Source: an uncultured Comamonas sp. (lineage in GTDB: Bacteria > Pseudomonadota > Gammaproteobacteria > Burkholderiales > Burkholderiaceae_C). From it: a stretch of DNA of 64,000 bases. A program made the position numbers and the translations under genes. The DNA lies in NCBI GenBank assembly GCA_947306475.1, contig CAMZGS010000004.1, positions 62,001-126,000 of the forward strand, given 5' to 3'. Positions within the stretch are counted from its first letter, which is position 1. Every line of letters starts with the position of its first letter. Below are positions 35,369-44,124 of the stretch, piece by piece. The notes beneath the pieces were generated by a model, which saw nothing but the letters and a program-made list of their open reading frames with translations, made no database searches and had not been told where the DNA came from.

Positions 35369-36517
35369 ATGTCCGAGCGCCACATCATTCCCATCCACAG
35401 CGAGCCATACCCGGCCAACCGTCTGCCCAATGTGAGCGCAGACTCGCCCACACCCCCAGGCCCCTTCCTGGATCAGCTGCGCCGGCCCCTGCGCGATGTG
35501 CGCATCAGCGTGACCGACCGCTGCAACTTCCGCTGCGGCTACTGCATGCCCAAGGAGGTGTTCGACAAGAACTACACCTACCTGCCCCACAGCGCCTTGC
35601 TGCGCTTTGAAGAGATCACACGCCTGGCACGCCTGTTCGTGCAGCATGGGGTGCGCAAGATCCGCCTCACGGGGGGTGAACCGCTGCTGCGCAAGGATCT
35701 GGAGCAACTTGTGGCGCAACTGGCCAGCCTGCGCACCCCCGAAGGACAAGCGCTGGACCTGACCTTGACCACCAACGGCTCGCTGCTGCGGCGCAAGGCA
35801 CGACTGCTCAAGGAGGCCGGCCTGTCGCGCCTGACGGTCAGCCTCGACAGTCTGGATGACGCCACCTTTCGCGCCATGAATGATGTGGACTTTCCCGTGG
35901 CCGAAGTGCTCGACGGCATCGACGCCGCCCGCGAGGCCGGCTTTGACAACCTCAAGGTCAACATGGTGGTCAAGCGCAGCACCAACGCCCGGGACATCCT
36001 GCCCATGGCTCGTCACTTCCGCGGCAGCGGGGTGACGCTGCGCTTCATTGAATACATGGATGTCGGCGCCACCAATGGCTGGCGCATGGATGAGGTGGTG
36101 CCCTCGGCTGAGGTCATTGCCCACATTGCCCAGGAGCTGCCCGTGGTGCCACTGGAGCCCAACGCCCCGGGCGAAACCGCCCAGCGCTGGGGCTACGCCA
36201 ATGCCCAGGGCGCATACGACCCCACCCTGGGCGAAGTGGGCGTCATCAGCAGCGTCACCCGCGCCTTTTGCCGCGACTGCAGCCGCGTGCGCCTGTCCAC
36301 CGAAGGGCAGATGTATCTGTGCCTGTTTGCCAGCCAGGGCTGGGACCTGCGCCACCTGCTGCGCACCGGCGCCAGCGACGCACACATCAGCGCCGCCATT
36401 GCGGCCATCTGGGAGCAACGCAGCGATCGCTACTCCGAGCTGCGCGCGCAGCTGCCGCCCCACACCGGCCCCGACCACGGGCGCAAGCGCATCGAGATGA
36501 GCTACATCGGCGGCTGA
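35369..36517 (+). CDS. moaA: GTP 3',8-cyclase MoaA
   Basis: A 382-residue radical-SAM enzyme starting molybdenum cofactor synthesis by converting GTP to 3',8-cyclo-GTP. The N-terminal [4Fe-4S] motif CNFRCGYC (CxxxCxxC) and the C-terminal cluster [18 protein letters not shown] bind two clusters. The protein ends with the essential Gly-Gly (SYIGG). It has a ~35-residue N-terminal extension compared with E. coli MoaA. I start at ATG 35369. Its stop overlaps mobA by one base. It lies 46 bases after the cyclase gene and may be co-transcribed with it without sharing function. Confidence 0.95.
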   Translation: MSERHIIPIHSEPYPANRLPNVSADSPTPPGPFLDQLRRPLRDVRISVTDRCNFRCGYCMPKEVFDKNYTYLPHSALLRFEEITRLARLFVQHGVRKIRLTGGEPLLRKDLEQLVAQLASLRTPEGQALDLTLTTNGSLLRRKARLLKEAGLSRLTVSLDSLDDATFRAMNDVDFPVAEVLDGIDAAREAGFDNLKVNMVVKRSTNARDILPMARHFRGSGVTLRFIEYMDVGATNGWRMDEVVPSAEVIAHIAQELPVVPLEPNAPGETAQRWGYANAQGAYDPTLGEVGVISSVTRAFCRDCSRVRLSTEGQMYLCLFASQGWDLRHLLRTGASDAHISAAIAAIWEQRSDRYSELRAQLPPHTGPDHGRKRIEMSYIGG

Positions 36518-37203
36518 TGGTGCAGCAGATCCAGCACTTCCCCCCACCCGAGACAGCAGACACCACGGGCCTGGTGCTGGCCGGCGGCCAGGGCAGCCGC
36601 ATGGGGGGCACCGACAAGGGCCTGCAAACACTGCACGGCCTGCCGCTGGCACTGCGCGCCGTGCAGCGCCTGGCACCGCAGGTGGGCACCTGCCTGATCA
36701 GCGCCAACCGCCACCGGGAGCAATACGCTGCCTGGGGCTACCCGGTGCTGGCCGACACACTGCCCGGCTTTGCCGGCCCGCTGGCTGGCTTTGCCGCCGG
36801 GCTGGAGCACTGCCACACGGACTGGCTGCTCACCGTGCCGTGCGACAGCCCTTTCTTCCCCCCTGACCTGGCCCGGCGCATGGCTGCCTGCGCCGCCCGG
36901 CATGGCAGCCCACTAGTGCTGGCTGCAGCGCCCGATGCCACAGGCGTGCTGCGCCCACAACCGACCTTTGCCCTGATGCGGCGCCAGCTGCTGCCCAGCC
37001 TGCAGACCTTTCTGGCCGAAGGGGGGCGCAAGATCGGTGCCTGGGCCGCCCGGCAGCAGCGTGTGCTGTGTGCCTTTGACCTGCCGGAGGACGATCCCCA
37101 GGCGTTCTGCAACCTCAACACGCTCCAGGAACTGGAGCAACTGCACCACGCCCCGCTGCTGCCAGGCACACCAAGGCCGGCCCAGGCCGCACCCGACCGC
37201 TAG
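36517..37203 (+). CDS. mobA: Molybdenum cofactor guanylyltransferase MobA
   Basis: A 228-residue nucleotidyltransferase adding GMP to Mo-molybdopterin to form the MGD cofactor of DMSO-reductase-type enzymes. The N-terminal GTP-binding loop [19 protein letters not shown] is diagnostic, and the later VPCDSPFFP is the metal-binding Asp segment. It starts on the last base of moaA's TGA (TGATG), so it is translationally coupled. Its stop overlaps the stop of the convergent rnhA by four bases. Confidence 0.94.
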   Translation: MVQQIQHFPPPETADTTGLVLAGGQGSRMGGTDKGLQTLHGLPLALRAVQRLAPQVGTCLISANRHREQYAAWGYPVLADTLPGFAGPLAGFAAGLEHCHTDWLLTVPCDSPFFPPDLARRMAACAARHGSPLVLAAAPDATGVLRPQPTFALMRRQLLPSLQTFLAEGGRKIGAWAARQQRVLCAFDLPEDDPQAFCNLNTLQELEQLHHAPLLPGTPRPAQAAPDR

Positions 37204-37643
37204 GCCAGCACCTGCTCCACCCCCAGATTGGCCAGTGCATCGGCCCGTTCGTTGCCAGGATCGCCCGCATGGCCCTTGACCCAGCGCCATTCGATGCGGT
37301 GCCCGGCACCGCCCACCAGGGCGTCCAGCTCGCGCCACAAATCGGCATTCTTCACCGGCTGCCCCGCCGCCGTGCGCCAGCCCTTGGCCTTCCAGCCGCC
37401 AATCCACTCGGTAATGCCCTTGCGCACGTACTGGCTGTCCAGGTAGAGCTGCACATCGCACGGTCGCTTCAAGGCCTTCAGGGCCTCGATCACCGCCATC
37501 AGCTCCATGCGGTTGTTGGTGGTGCTGGCCTCCCCGCCAAACAACTCCTTGCGGTGCGACCCTGCCTGCAGCACAACACCCCAGCCACCCGGGCCGGGAT
37601 TGCCCTTGCAGGCGCCATCGGTGTAAATCACGACTTGGTTCAA
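37200..37643 (-). CDS. rnhA: Ribonuclease HI
   Basis: A 147-residue enzyme degrading RNA in RNA-DNA hybrids. The catalytic carboxylates lie in [14 protein letters not shown] (Asp), [12 protein letters not shown] (Glu), LYLDSQYV (Asp) and ERADALAN (Asp), as in E. coli RNase HI (155 residues). The start is TTG at 37643, supported by an AGGA ribosome site eight bases upstream and by the overlap with the methyltransferase stop (TTGA). Gene order gloB / methyltransferase / rnhA is the same as in E. coli, where dnaQ follows; here mobA replaces dnaQ. Confidence 0.95.
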   Translation of the reverse strand: MNQVVIYTDGACKGNPGPGGWGVVLQAGSHRKELFGGEASTTNNRMELMAVIEALKALKRPCDVQLYLDSQYVRKGITEWIGGWKAKGWRTAAGQPVKNADLWRELDALVGGAGHRIEWRWVKGHAGDPGNERADALANLGVEQVLA

Positions 37644-38416
37644 GTTTTCTTTCCTAGGTTTTTCCGCGCAGCCGCCGCTGCAGCCTGTGCCTGCACCGGC
37701 TGACGGCGCCAGCTTGGCCCCAGCAGACGCACGCCCTGCACCCGTTTGACGGCCAGCACGCAGTATGCACCGCCCAAAACCGGCCAGGCGCGTTCGCCCA
37801 GGGCATCCATCCAGCGCCAGCGCCCCGACCAGATACGGCTGTCCAGTGCCGGGCCGTGGCAGCCAAAGTCCGTGGCCAGCACCTCCAGCTGCAACAGCTG
37901 CAACCAGTCGCGCAGCCGAAAGTACGACAGCGCGCGCGCCGCATTCAGCCCCTGCGGGCGCTCCAGCGCATGCTGCGCGCCCCAGATGCTCCAGGGGTTC
38001 ATGCCGAAGATCAGCACCCGCCCTTCAGGCACCAGCACCCGCGCCACCTCGCGCAGGGCGGCGTGCGGCTGCTGGCAGCGCTCCAGGGTGTGGGGCAGCA
38101 CCAGCAGATCCAGGCTGGCTTCAGGGAAGGGCAGCGCCTCGGGGTGGCACACCAGATGCGCTCCCGCCGGCAGCTGGCAAGTGTCGGCCCGATCGCCCAG
38201 ATCCGTTGCCTGCGCAGCCAGCCAGCGCCGGGGCATGCGGTTGCAGCGCAGCGCCTGCAGGGCCGGCCAGCCCAATTGCAGGCTGTGGTAGCCGAAAATA
38301 TCGGCTACGGCCTCATCGCAGCGCTGCTGCTGCCACTGCAGCAAGTGCTGCTGCCAGGCTGCCGCTGGTTGCGGCGGCGGCGTCTGACGGCCCTGACCTT
38401 GGATGGAACTGCTCAT
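37640..38416 (-). CDS. Class I SAM-dependent methyltransferase (YafS-like position)
   Basis: A 258-residue protein with a Methyltransf_11-like core: a weak motif [21 protein letters not shown] as motif II/III region, and [20 protein letters not shown] as the typical post-motif helix-strand. It corresponds by position to E. coli YafS, between gloB and rnhA. The substrate is unknown. Its ATG (complement of 38414-38416) overlaps the gloB ATG (38415-38417) on the other strand, so the two transcripts must start inside each other's coding region or the true start is further in. A later in-frame Met is at residue 61, which would cut the domain, so this start is kept. Confidence 0.85.
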   Translation of the reverse strand: MSSSIQGQGRQTPPPQPAAAWQQHLLQWQQQRCDEAVADIFGYHSLQLGWPALQALRCNRMPRRWLAAQATDLGDRADTCQLPAGAHLVCHPEALPFPEASLDLLVLPHTLERCQQPHAALREVARVLVPEGRVLIFGMNPWSIWGAQHALERPQGLNAARALSYFRLRDWLQLLQLEVLATDFGCHGPALDSRIWSGRWRWMDALGERAWPVLGGAYCVLAVKRVQGVRLLGPSWRRQPVQAQAAAAAARKNLGKKT

Positions 38417-39194
38417 GAATCTGGTTGTCCCCCTGCCCGCGTTTTCCGATAACTACATCTGGCTGGTACACAACGGCCAGCAGGCCGTGGTCGTGGACCC
38501 TGGCGATGCTGCTCCCGTGCTGCAAGCCCTGGAGCAGCTGCAGCTGCGCCTGCAGGCCATTGTATTGACCCATCACCACGGCGATCACACCGGCGGCGTG
38601 GCCGCCCTGCGCCAGGTCCACCCCTGCACGGTGTACGGCCCTGCCGGCGAATCGCTGCCCGAGCCTGTCACCCGCGTGCAGGCCGGCACCACCCTGACCC
38701 TGCTGGACCAGCCCTGGCAGGTGTTGCATGTGCCCGGCCACACCGCCGGTCACATTGCCTGGTACTGCCCCACCCTGGGCGCGCAACCGGCGCTGTTCTG
38801 TGGCGACACGCTGTTTTCCGGCGGCTGTGGACGGTTGTTTGAGGGTACGGCCGAGCAGATGCACGCCTCCCTGGCGCAGCTGGCGGCGTTGCCCGGCAAC
38901 ACCCAGGTGTTCTGCGCGCATGAGTACACCGTGAGCAATCTGCGCTTTGCTCTGGCCGTTGAGCCTGATAATGTTGCATTGCAGCAGCACCATGCCTGGT
39001 GCCTTGCACAGCGCGAGAGCGGCCTGCCCACCCTGCCGTCCAGCATTGGGCTGGAGCGGGAGATCAACCCCTTCCTGCGCTGCGAGGTGCCTGCCGTCGT
39101 GCACGCTGCCCAGCACTTTGACCCATCCACCCCTGCCACCAACCCAGCCCAGGTCCTGGCACTGCTGCGTGCCTGGAAGAACGTTTTTGCATGA
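38415..39194 (+). CDS. gloB: Hydroxyacylglutathione hydrolase (glyoxalase II)
   Basis: A 259-residue metallo-beta-lactamase-fold enzyme hydrolysing S-D-lactoylglutathione to D-lactate in methylglyoxal detoxification. The binuclear metal motif THHHGDHTGG (THxHxDH) is intact, as are later ligands in HVPGHTAGH and FCGDTLFSGGCGR. The family length is ~250-260. I prefer ATG 38415 ([18 protein letters not shown] matches the family start); ATG 38403 would add MELL. Its stop overlaps mltD (ATGA). Confidence 0.95.
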   Translation: MNLVVPLPAFSDNYIWLVHNGQQAVVVDPGDAAPVLQALEQLQLRLQAIVLTHHHGDHTGGVAALRQVHPCTVYGPAGESLPEPVTRVQAGTTLTLLDQPWQVLHVPGHTAGHIAWYCPTLGAQPALFCGDTLFSGGCGRLFEGTAEQMHASLAQLAALPGNTQVFCAHEYTVSNLRFALAVEPDNVALQQHHAWCLAQRESGLPTLPSSIGLEREINPFLRCEVPAVVHAAQHFDPSTPATNPAQVLALLRAWKNVFA

Positions 39195-40681
39195 CCGTCC
39201 TACGTCTTTTTCTTGTCTGCAGCCTGCTGTGGCTGGCCGGTTGTGCCACCCAACAGGGCGGCAGCTCCAGCCCTTCCAATCCCGACGGCAGCCTGAAGCC
39301 GCTGCACTCCACGCAGCTTTCCTCCGGCAAAGTGGCCTCCCTGACCCCTCCACAGGATCTGTGGGAGCGCATTCGCAGCGGCTTTGCCATGCCCGATCTG
39401 GTCGATGAGCAGGTGACCGAGCGCGAGCAGTGGTACAGCAGCCGCCCGGACTACATCCTGCGCATGACCGAGCGCTCCAGGAAGTACCTGTTCCACATCG
39501 TCGAAGAGCTGGAAAAGCGCAACATGCCCACCGAGCTGGCGCTGCTGCCCTACATCGAAAGCGCCTTCAACCCGCAGGCCGTCTCCAGCGCCAAGGCAGC
39601 CGGCATGTGGCAGTTCATGCCCGCCACCGGCACCTACTTCGATCTCAAGCAGAACATGCTGCGCGACGACCGGCGCGATGTGCTGGCCTCCACCCGCGCG
39701 GCGCTGGACTACCTGCAAAAGCTGTACAACATGTTTGGCGACTGGCACCTGGCGCTGGCCGCCTACAACTGGGGCGAGGGCAGCGTCAGCCGTGCCATCA
39801 AGCGCAATGAAAAGGCCGGGCTGGGCACGGGTTACCTGGACCTGAACATGCCTGCCGAGACGCGCCAGTACGTGCCCAAGCTGCAGGCCGTCAAGAACAT
39901 CATTGCCAGGCCGGAAGACTTCGACACCGAACTGCCCGTGATCGAAAACCACCCCTTCTTCCAGGTGGTGGACATCGAGCAGGACATGGATGCCGAAGTC
40001 GTCGCCCAGCTGGCCGACATCTCGCTGGAGGACTTCCGCGCCCTCAATCCCTCGCTGAAAAAGCCGGTGATCTTTGCGGCAGCCACCCCCCAGATCCTGC
40101 TGCCCTGGGACAATGCCAAGGTGTTCGAGCAGAACCTGCGCGAACTCAAGACCGGCACCTCCAGCGTGGGCAAGCTGGCCAGCTGGACGGTGTGGACCGC
40201 GCCCAAGACCATGAGCGTGGCCGAGATCGCCAAGCGCGTGGGCACCCCCGAAGCACAGCTGCGCGAGGCCAACAACATCCCGCCACGCATGCTCGTCAAG
40301 GCAGGCTCGGCGCTGATGGTGCCGCGCACGCAGGAGCTGGATCGGGACGTGGCCCAGCACATTGCCAACAGCGCCAACCTGAACTTCACCCCTGAATACA
40401 GCCTGACCAGCGGCAAGGGCCGCACCGTGCGTGTGCAGCGTGGCGACACCCTGTTGGGGCTGGCGCAGCGCCACAAGGTCAGCGTGGCGCAACTGGCCAG
40501 CTGGAACAAGCTGTCCACCAAGGCGCAGCTGCGCGTCGGTCAGACCCTGCGCCTGTTCGCTGCAGCCTCCAACACCGTCGCAGCCGCGCCGCGCAAGCAG
40601 GCCAGCCCCCCCACCAAGCGCAACACGCCCACCAAGGGCACACCGAAAAAGCGCAACACCACGCCCAAAAAGCGCAAATAA
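39191..40681 (+). CDS. mltD: Membrane-bound lytic murein transglycosylase D (MltD-like)
   Basis: A 496-residue lipoprotein: signal peptide with lipobox LAGC (Cys18), then a lytic transglycosylase domain (about 95-260) with catalytic Glu in LLPYIESAFNPQAVSSAKAA and the GMWQFMPATG / AAYNWGEGSV motifs. C-terminal parts include LysM-like peptidoglycan-binding segments (about 335-380 and ~418-460, the latter VQRGDTLLGLAQRHKVSVAQ). It ends with a Lys/Thr/Pro-rich basic tail of about 30 residues, unusual for MltD. It is co-translated with gloB (ATGA overlap), as in E. coli. Confidence 0.93.
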   Translation: MTVLRLFLVCSLLWLAGCATQQGGSSSPSNPDGSLKPLHSTQLSSGKVASLTPPQDLWERIRSGFAMPDLVDEQVTEREQWYSSRPDYILRMTERSRKYLFHIVEELEKRNMPTELALLPYIESAFNPQAVSSAKAAGMWQFMPATGTYFDLKQNMLRDDRRDVLASTRAALDYLQKLYNMFGDWHLALAAYNWGEGSVSRAIKRNEKAGLGTGYLDLNMPAETRQYVPKLQAVKNIIARPEDFDTELPVIENHPFFQVVDIEQDMDAEVVAQLADISLEDFRALNPSLKKPVIFAAATPQILLPWDNAKVFEQNLRELKTGTSSVGKLASWTVWTAPKTMSVAEIAKRVGTPEAQLREANNIPPRMLVKAGSALMVPRTQELDRDVAQHIANSANLNFTPEYSLTSGKGRTVRVQRGDTLLGLAQRHKVSVAQLASWNKLSTKAQLRVGQTLRLFAAASNTVAAAPRKQASPPTKRNTPTKGTPKKRNTTPKKRK

Positions 40682-40726
40682 GCCTGCGTCCGGGATCAGT
40701 GGAACGGTTGGGTGATGGGGCGGCCT

Positions 40727-41326
40727 TTAGCGCCGCTCCACCAGCGCGTGGGCGATGGTGCCCAGATCGACGTATTCCAGCTCGCTACCCACCGGTACGC
40801 CACGCGCCAGACGGGTGACCTGCAGGCCGCGCGCTTTCAATAGCTCGGCAGCCATGTGGGCGGTGGCCTCGCCCTCGGTGGTGAAGCTGGTGGCCAGAAT
40901 CACCTCCTGCACCACACCATCCTGGGCGCGCTCCAGCAACTGCTGCAGCCCCAGCTCGCTCACCCCCACCCCGTCCATGGGCGAGATACGCCCCATGAGC
41001 ACAAAGTAGTAGCCCCGGTACGCGCCCGTGCGCTCCATGGCGGCCAGATCGGCCGGGGTCTCCACCACGCACAGGCGCGCGCCGTCGCGCCCAGTGTCGC
41101 TGCAGATGGGGCAGATGGCCTGGTGCGAAAAGGTGTGGCAGCGCTGGCAATGCACCACGGTATCCAGGGTCTGCAGCAGCGCCTGCGCCAGTTCACGCGC
41201 ACCGTCCTGGTCGCGCTGCATCAGGTGAAAGGCCATGCGCTGCGCGGTCTTCACCCCCACCCCGGGCAGGCGGCGCAGGGCAGCAATCAGTGGTTGCAGA
41301 GGCTGGATATCGGAAGCGTCAGACAT
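40727..41326 (-). CDS. recR: Recombination protein RecR
   Basis: A 199-residue protein that helps RecF/RecO load RecA at gaps. The N-terminal helix-hairpin-helix ([20 protein letters not shown]), the zinc finger [16 protein letters not shown] (CxxC-x8-CxxC) and the Toprim segment ([27 protein letters not shown]) are in the usual order. It follows dnaX and ybaB, as in most bacteria, but an intrinsic terminator and a palindromic repeat lie between ybaB and recR, so part of the transcription must be independent or read-through. Confidence 0.96.
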   Translation of the reverse strand: MSDASDIQPLQPLIAALRRLPGVGVKTAQRMAFHLMQRDQDGARELAQALLQTLDTVVHCQRCHTFSHQAICPICSDTGRDGARLCVVETPADLAAMERTGAYRGYYFVLMGRISPMDGVGVSELGLQQLLERAQDGVVQEVILATSFTTEGEATAHMAAELLKARGLQVTRLARGVPVGSELEYVDLGTIAHALVERR

Positions 41327-41344
41327 GGCGGCAGAAACACCAAC

Positions 41345-41372
41345 AAAAAAGGGAAAGCCCCAGCCTTCCCTT
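41345..41372 (-). terminator. Intrinsic terminator between ybaB and recR
   Basis: On the minus strand AAGGGAAGGC-TGGG-GCTTTCCCTT is followed by TTTT (one A.C mismatch in the stem). It lies 18 bases before the recR start codon, so it would end or attenuate the dnaX-ybaB transcript ahead of recR. Confidence 0.75.
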
Positions 41373-41376
41373 CAAT

Positions 41377-41466
41377 AAAAATAGCTGCTTGCGCAGATAA
41401 ATCAAGGACTTCAGACATAAATGCGCTTGAAATCCTTGCAGTATCAGCGTAAACAGCTCTCTTTTT
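41377..41466. repeat. Palindromic dispersed repeat, copy C
   Basis: The left arm is AAAAATAGCTGCTTGCGC, the right arm (reverse complement) AAAAAGAGAGCTGTTTACGC, with GCGCTTGAAATCCTTG inside, matching copies A, B and D. Its outer T-run continues directly into the complement of the ybaB stop codon (41465-41467), so the repeat abuts the end of that gene. Confidence 0.85.
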
Positions 41467-41797
41467 AGAAAGGAAACTTCAGCCCACCAGGCAGGCCGGG
41501 CATGCCTGCGGTGAGTTTGCCCAGCTTTTCGGAGCTGGTTTCCTCGGCCTTGCGCACGGCGGCGTTGAAGGCGGCGGCCACCAGATCTTCCAGCATGTCC
41601 TTGTCCTCAGCCAACAGGCTGGGATCGATGGTGATGCGCTTGACGTCGTGCTTGCAGGTCATGACCACCTTGACCAGACCGGCGCCGGATTCGCCCTCCA
41701 CCTCCATGGTGGCCAGCTCTTCCTGGGCCTTCTTCAGGTTCTCCTGCATGGCCTGGGCCTGCTTCATCAGGCCGGCAATTTGTCCTTTGTTGAACAT
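41465..41797 (-). CDS. ybaB: YbaB/EbfC-family nucleoid-associated protein
   Basis: A 110-residue protein that binds DNA as a dimer. The start [20 protein letters not shown] and the [20 protein letters not shown] beta segment are characteristic. It lies between dnaX and recR, its usual position. The stop codon TAA merges with the A-run of repeat copy C. Confidence 0.95.
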   Translation of the reverse strand: MFNKGQIAGLMKQAQAMQENLKKAQEELATMEVEGESGAGLVKVVMTCKHDVKRITIDPSLLAEDKDMLEDLVAAAFNAAVRKAEETSSEKLGKLTAGMPGLPGGLKFPF

Positions 41798-41880
41798 GGT
41801 GTTATTTCCTTCTTTCGGGGCAAAAAATCAAAACCGGCGATGGTGCCACGATTGCACAGCACCGGTGCCGGTGGATGGGT

Positions 41881-43920
41881 TCAGGGCATCTCCAGCGGAC
41901 GGATGCTGCCGGGCACGATGCTGGCGCCAAACTGCGCCATCAGCGCCCGCACCTGCGCATCCTGCGCCACGATTTCCTCCGCCCGGCGCTGACGCGCCTG
42001 GGAGAGCTGCTGGTTGCGCTGCTGGGGCGTGTCCTGCACCGCCCCCACCTGCACCTGCAGACCCGGGCAGGCAAAGGCCTGTTGCAACGCTGCGGCCAGC
42101 CGCTGCACGTTCTGCTCCTTGGCCAGGGAGGGACTGGCCACCTGCAGCTGCCATGCACTGTCGTCGCGTGACAGCAGCTGGGACTGTAGCGCCAGCTCAC
42201 GGGTGAGCTTGCTGATGCTGCCCGCTGCCAGCAGCTGCGTGACGCAGTCGTACCAGAAATCCCCCAGGGCACGATCGCCCCCCTGCGCCGGAGGCTGCAC
42301 TGCGGGCGTGGCGACTGGCGCAACCGTTGCGGGGACGACGACCCCTGCCTGCTGTGCGGCGTCCGGCTGTGCCGCAACCGCTTGCGGCGCAGTCTCTGGG
42401 GTATGCAACGGCGCAGCAACGGAGGCGGGCTCGGGCAGCGCACTGCGGCTGGCGTAAGCGTCCGGCGCCTCGTCGGCATCCGGGGGCAGATCCATCCACG
42501 GTGGAATTTCCTGCGGCGGCAGTTGCGCTGCCTGAGGCAGGGGGGCTGACGGGTTGGCGAGCTCTGGCTCTGGCACAGGCTCCGGTGCGGCAGCCGGTGG
42601 CTGAGGCACTGGCGCAGCGGGAACAGGCTCAGGTGCCGGTGCCGCATCGGTCGTCGGAGCTGGCTGGAGCGTCACTGCCGGTGTGGCTGCATGCTTCTGT
42701 GCCGGTGGTTCTGCAGGCGCAACAGCAGCTGCTGCAGACACAGGCGTGCGCTCGGCCACGGGTGCCGCTGTGGCAGTGCCCGCCGCATCAGGCGACGGCG
42801 CGCTAGAGCCACCTGTCGGGGCCGCATGAAACGCCAGCGGGCGCAGCAGCACCATGGTCAGACCGGCATACTCATCGGGCGCCCAACCCAGCTCCTGCAG
42901 GCCCTGCAAGGCGATGCTGTAACACAGTTGGGTGGTGTCGGGTGGCATGCGCGTGGCCAGCGCCTGCAGCTGCTGGGCATCGGGGTCGCTGGGATCGGCC
43001 CCCATGCCGGGCACGGCCTGCAGCACGGCCATGCGTTGCAGCAGCAAGCTCAGCTCCTGCAACGTGCCAGCGGCGGAGATGCCGTGGGTGCGCAGCACGT
43101 CCACCGTCTCCACCACGGCACGGCCATCGCCAGCGGCCAGGGCAGCAATCAGCTGCAGCACATGGCTGCGATCCACAGCGCCCAGCATCTGGCGCACCGC
43201 AACTTCCTGCAGCTGGCCGCTGCCAAAGGCAATGGCCTGGTCGGTCAAACTCAGCGCATCACGCATGGAGCCGCGCGCGCCACGCGCCAGCAGGCGCACG
43301 GCCTGGGGCTCAAAGGGAATGTGTTCGCGCTGCAGCACACTGCTCAGATGCTCGAACACCGTCTCGGGCACCATGGGCCGCAGGTTGAACTGCAGGCAGC
43401 GTGAGAGCACCGTCACCGGCACCTTCTGCGGATCGGTGGTGGCCAGCACGAATTTCAGGTATTCGGGCGGCTCTTCCAGCGTCTTCAGCATGGCGTTGAA
43501 GGCGGTGTTGGTGAGCATGTGCACTTCGTCGATCATGAAGACCTTGAAGCGCCCCTGCACCGGCTTATAGACGGCCTGCTCCAGCAGGCTCTGCACTTCA
43601 TCGACGCCACGGTTGGAGGCTGCATCCAGCTCGATGTAATCGGGGAAACGCCCGCTATCGATTTCGGTGCACGCTGGGCAAACTCCACAAGGCTCAGCCG
43701 TGATTCCACCCTGACCATCGGCGCCGGTGCAGTTGAGCGACTTGGCCAGAATGCGCGACACCGTGGTCTTGCCCACGCCGCGCGTGCCGGTGAACATGTA
43801 GGCATGGTGCAGGCGCTGCTGGGTGAGGGCATTGGTCAGGGCCTGCACGACGTGCTCCTGCCCCACCATTTCGGAGAAGTTGCGCGGTCGGTACTTACGG
43901 GCGAGCACTAAATAAGACAT
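41881..43920 (-). CDS. dnaX: DNA polymerase III subunit gamma/tau
   Basis: A 679-residue clamp-loader ATPase. The AAA+ part (about 1-360) has Walker A GTRGVGKTT, the zinc-binding cysteines around CGVCPAC, and LDAASNRGVDEVQ and sensor segments. A Pro/Ala/Glu-rich linker (about 385-570) leads to a C-terminal tau domain expected to bind polymerase and DnaB. In E. coli a frameshift at A-AAA-AAG makes a short gamma form; no such heptamer was noticed here, so gamma may not be made by that route. It is 50 bases from the divergent SRP RNA gene and 83 bases before ybaB. Confidence 0.95.
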   Translation of the reverse strand: MSYLVLARKYRPRNFSEMVGQEHVVQALTNALTQQRLHHAYMFTGTRGVGKTTVSRILAKSLNCTGADGQGGITAEPCGVCPACTEIDSGRFPDYIELDAASNRGVDEVQSLLEQAVYKPVQGRFKVFMIDEVHMLTNTAFNAMLKTLEEPPEYLKFVLATTDPQKVPVTVLSRCLQFNLRPMVPETVFEHLSSVLQREHIPFEPQAVRLLARGARGSMRDALSLTDQAIAFGSGQLQEVAVRQMLGAVDRSHVLQLIAALAAGDGRAVVETVDVLRTHGISAAGTLQELSLLLQRMAVLQAVPGMGADPSDPDAQQLQALATRMPPDTTQLCYSIALQGLQELGWAPDEYAGLTMVLLRPLAFHAAPTGGSSAPSPDAAGTATAAPVAERTPVSAAAAVAPAEPPAQKHAATPAVTLQPAPTTDAAPAPEPVPAAPVPQPPAAAPEPVPEPELANPSAPLPQAAQLPPQEIPPWMDLPPDADEAPDAYASRSALPEPASVAAPLHTPETAPQAVAAQPDAAQQAGVVVPATVAPVATPAVQPPAQGGDRALGDFWYDCVTQLLAAGSISKLTRELALQSQLLSRDDSAWQLQVASPSLAKEQNVQRLAAALQQAFACPGLQVQVGAVQDTPQQRNQQLSQARQRRAEEIVAQDAQVRALMAQFGASIVPGSIRPLEMP

Positions 43921-43959
43921 AGTCGTCCATTCTACGTTCTGCGCTCCCGCCTACCCGTC

Positions 43960-43965
43960 TATAAT
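43960..43965 (+). promoter_or_regulatory. -10 element of the SRP RNA gene
   Basis: TATAAT at 43960-43965 lies about 6 bases before the presumed 5' end of the RNA; the -35 (around 43937-43942) is weak. Confidence 0.6.
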
Positions 43966-43970
43966 CCACA

Positions 43971-44070
43971 GCTGACGGGCCTTCCCGCATGGGGCAGCGG
44001 CCAACCGGGTCAGGTGGGGAACCAAGCAGCCCTAACCGTGAAACCAGTGCCGGGGTCAGGCTCGTCACCC
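43971..44070 (+). ncRNA. ffs: 4.5S signal recognition particle RNA
   Basis: About 100 bases forming one long hairpin: the ends pair TGACG (43973-43977) with CGTCA (44063-44067), and the apical part contains GGTCAGG followed by AACCAAGCAGCCC, the conserved Ffh-binding internal loop of small bacterial SRP RNAs. It has its own -10 and a perfect terminator. It directs, with Ffh, membrane-protein ribosomes to FtsY. It is divergent from dnaX. Exact ends are estimates from the pairing. Confidence 0.92.
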
Positions 44071-44080
44071 CAACATCCAG

Positions 44081-44112
44081 GCGCCGTTTGTGCAACACAA
44101 ACGGCGCTTTTT
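44081..44112 (+). terminator. Intrinsic terminator of the SRP RNA
   Basis: GCGCCGTTTGTG-CAA-CACAAACGGCGC is a perfect 12-base stem with a 3-base loop, followed by TTTTT. Confidence 0.95.
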
Positions 44113-44124
44113 CACGACTGTGCT

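Noticed and set aside
41881-43920. Programmed frameshift site in dnaX
   Set aside because: No A-AAA-AAG or similar slippery heptamer with downstream hairpin was noticed, so no gamma-form feature is claimed.
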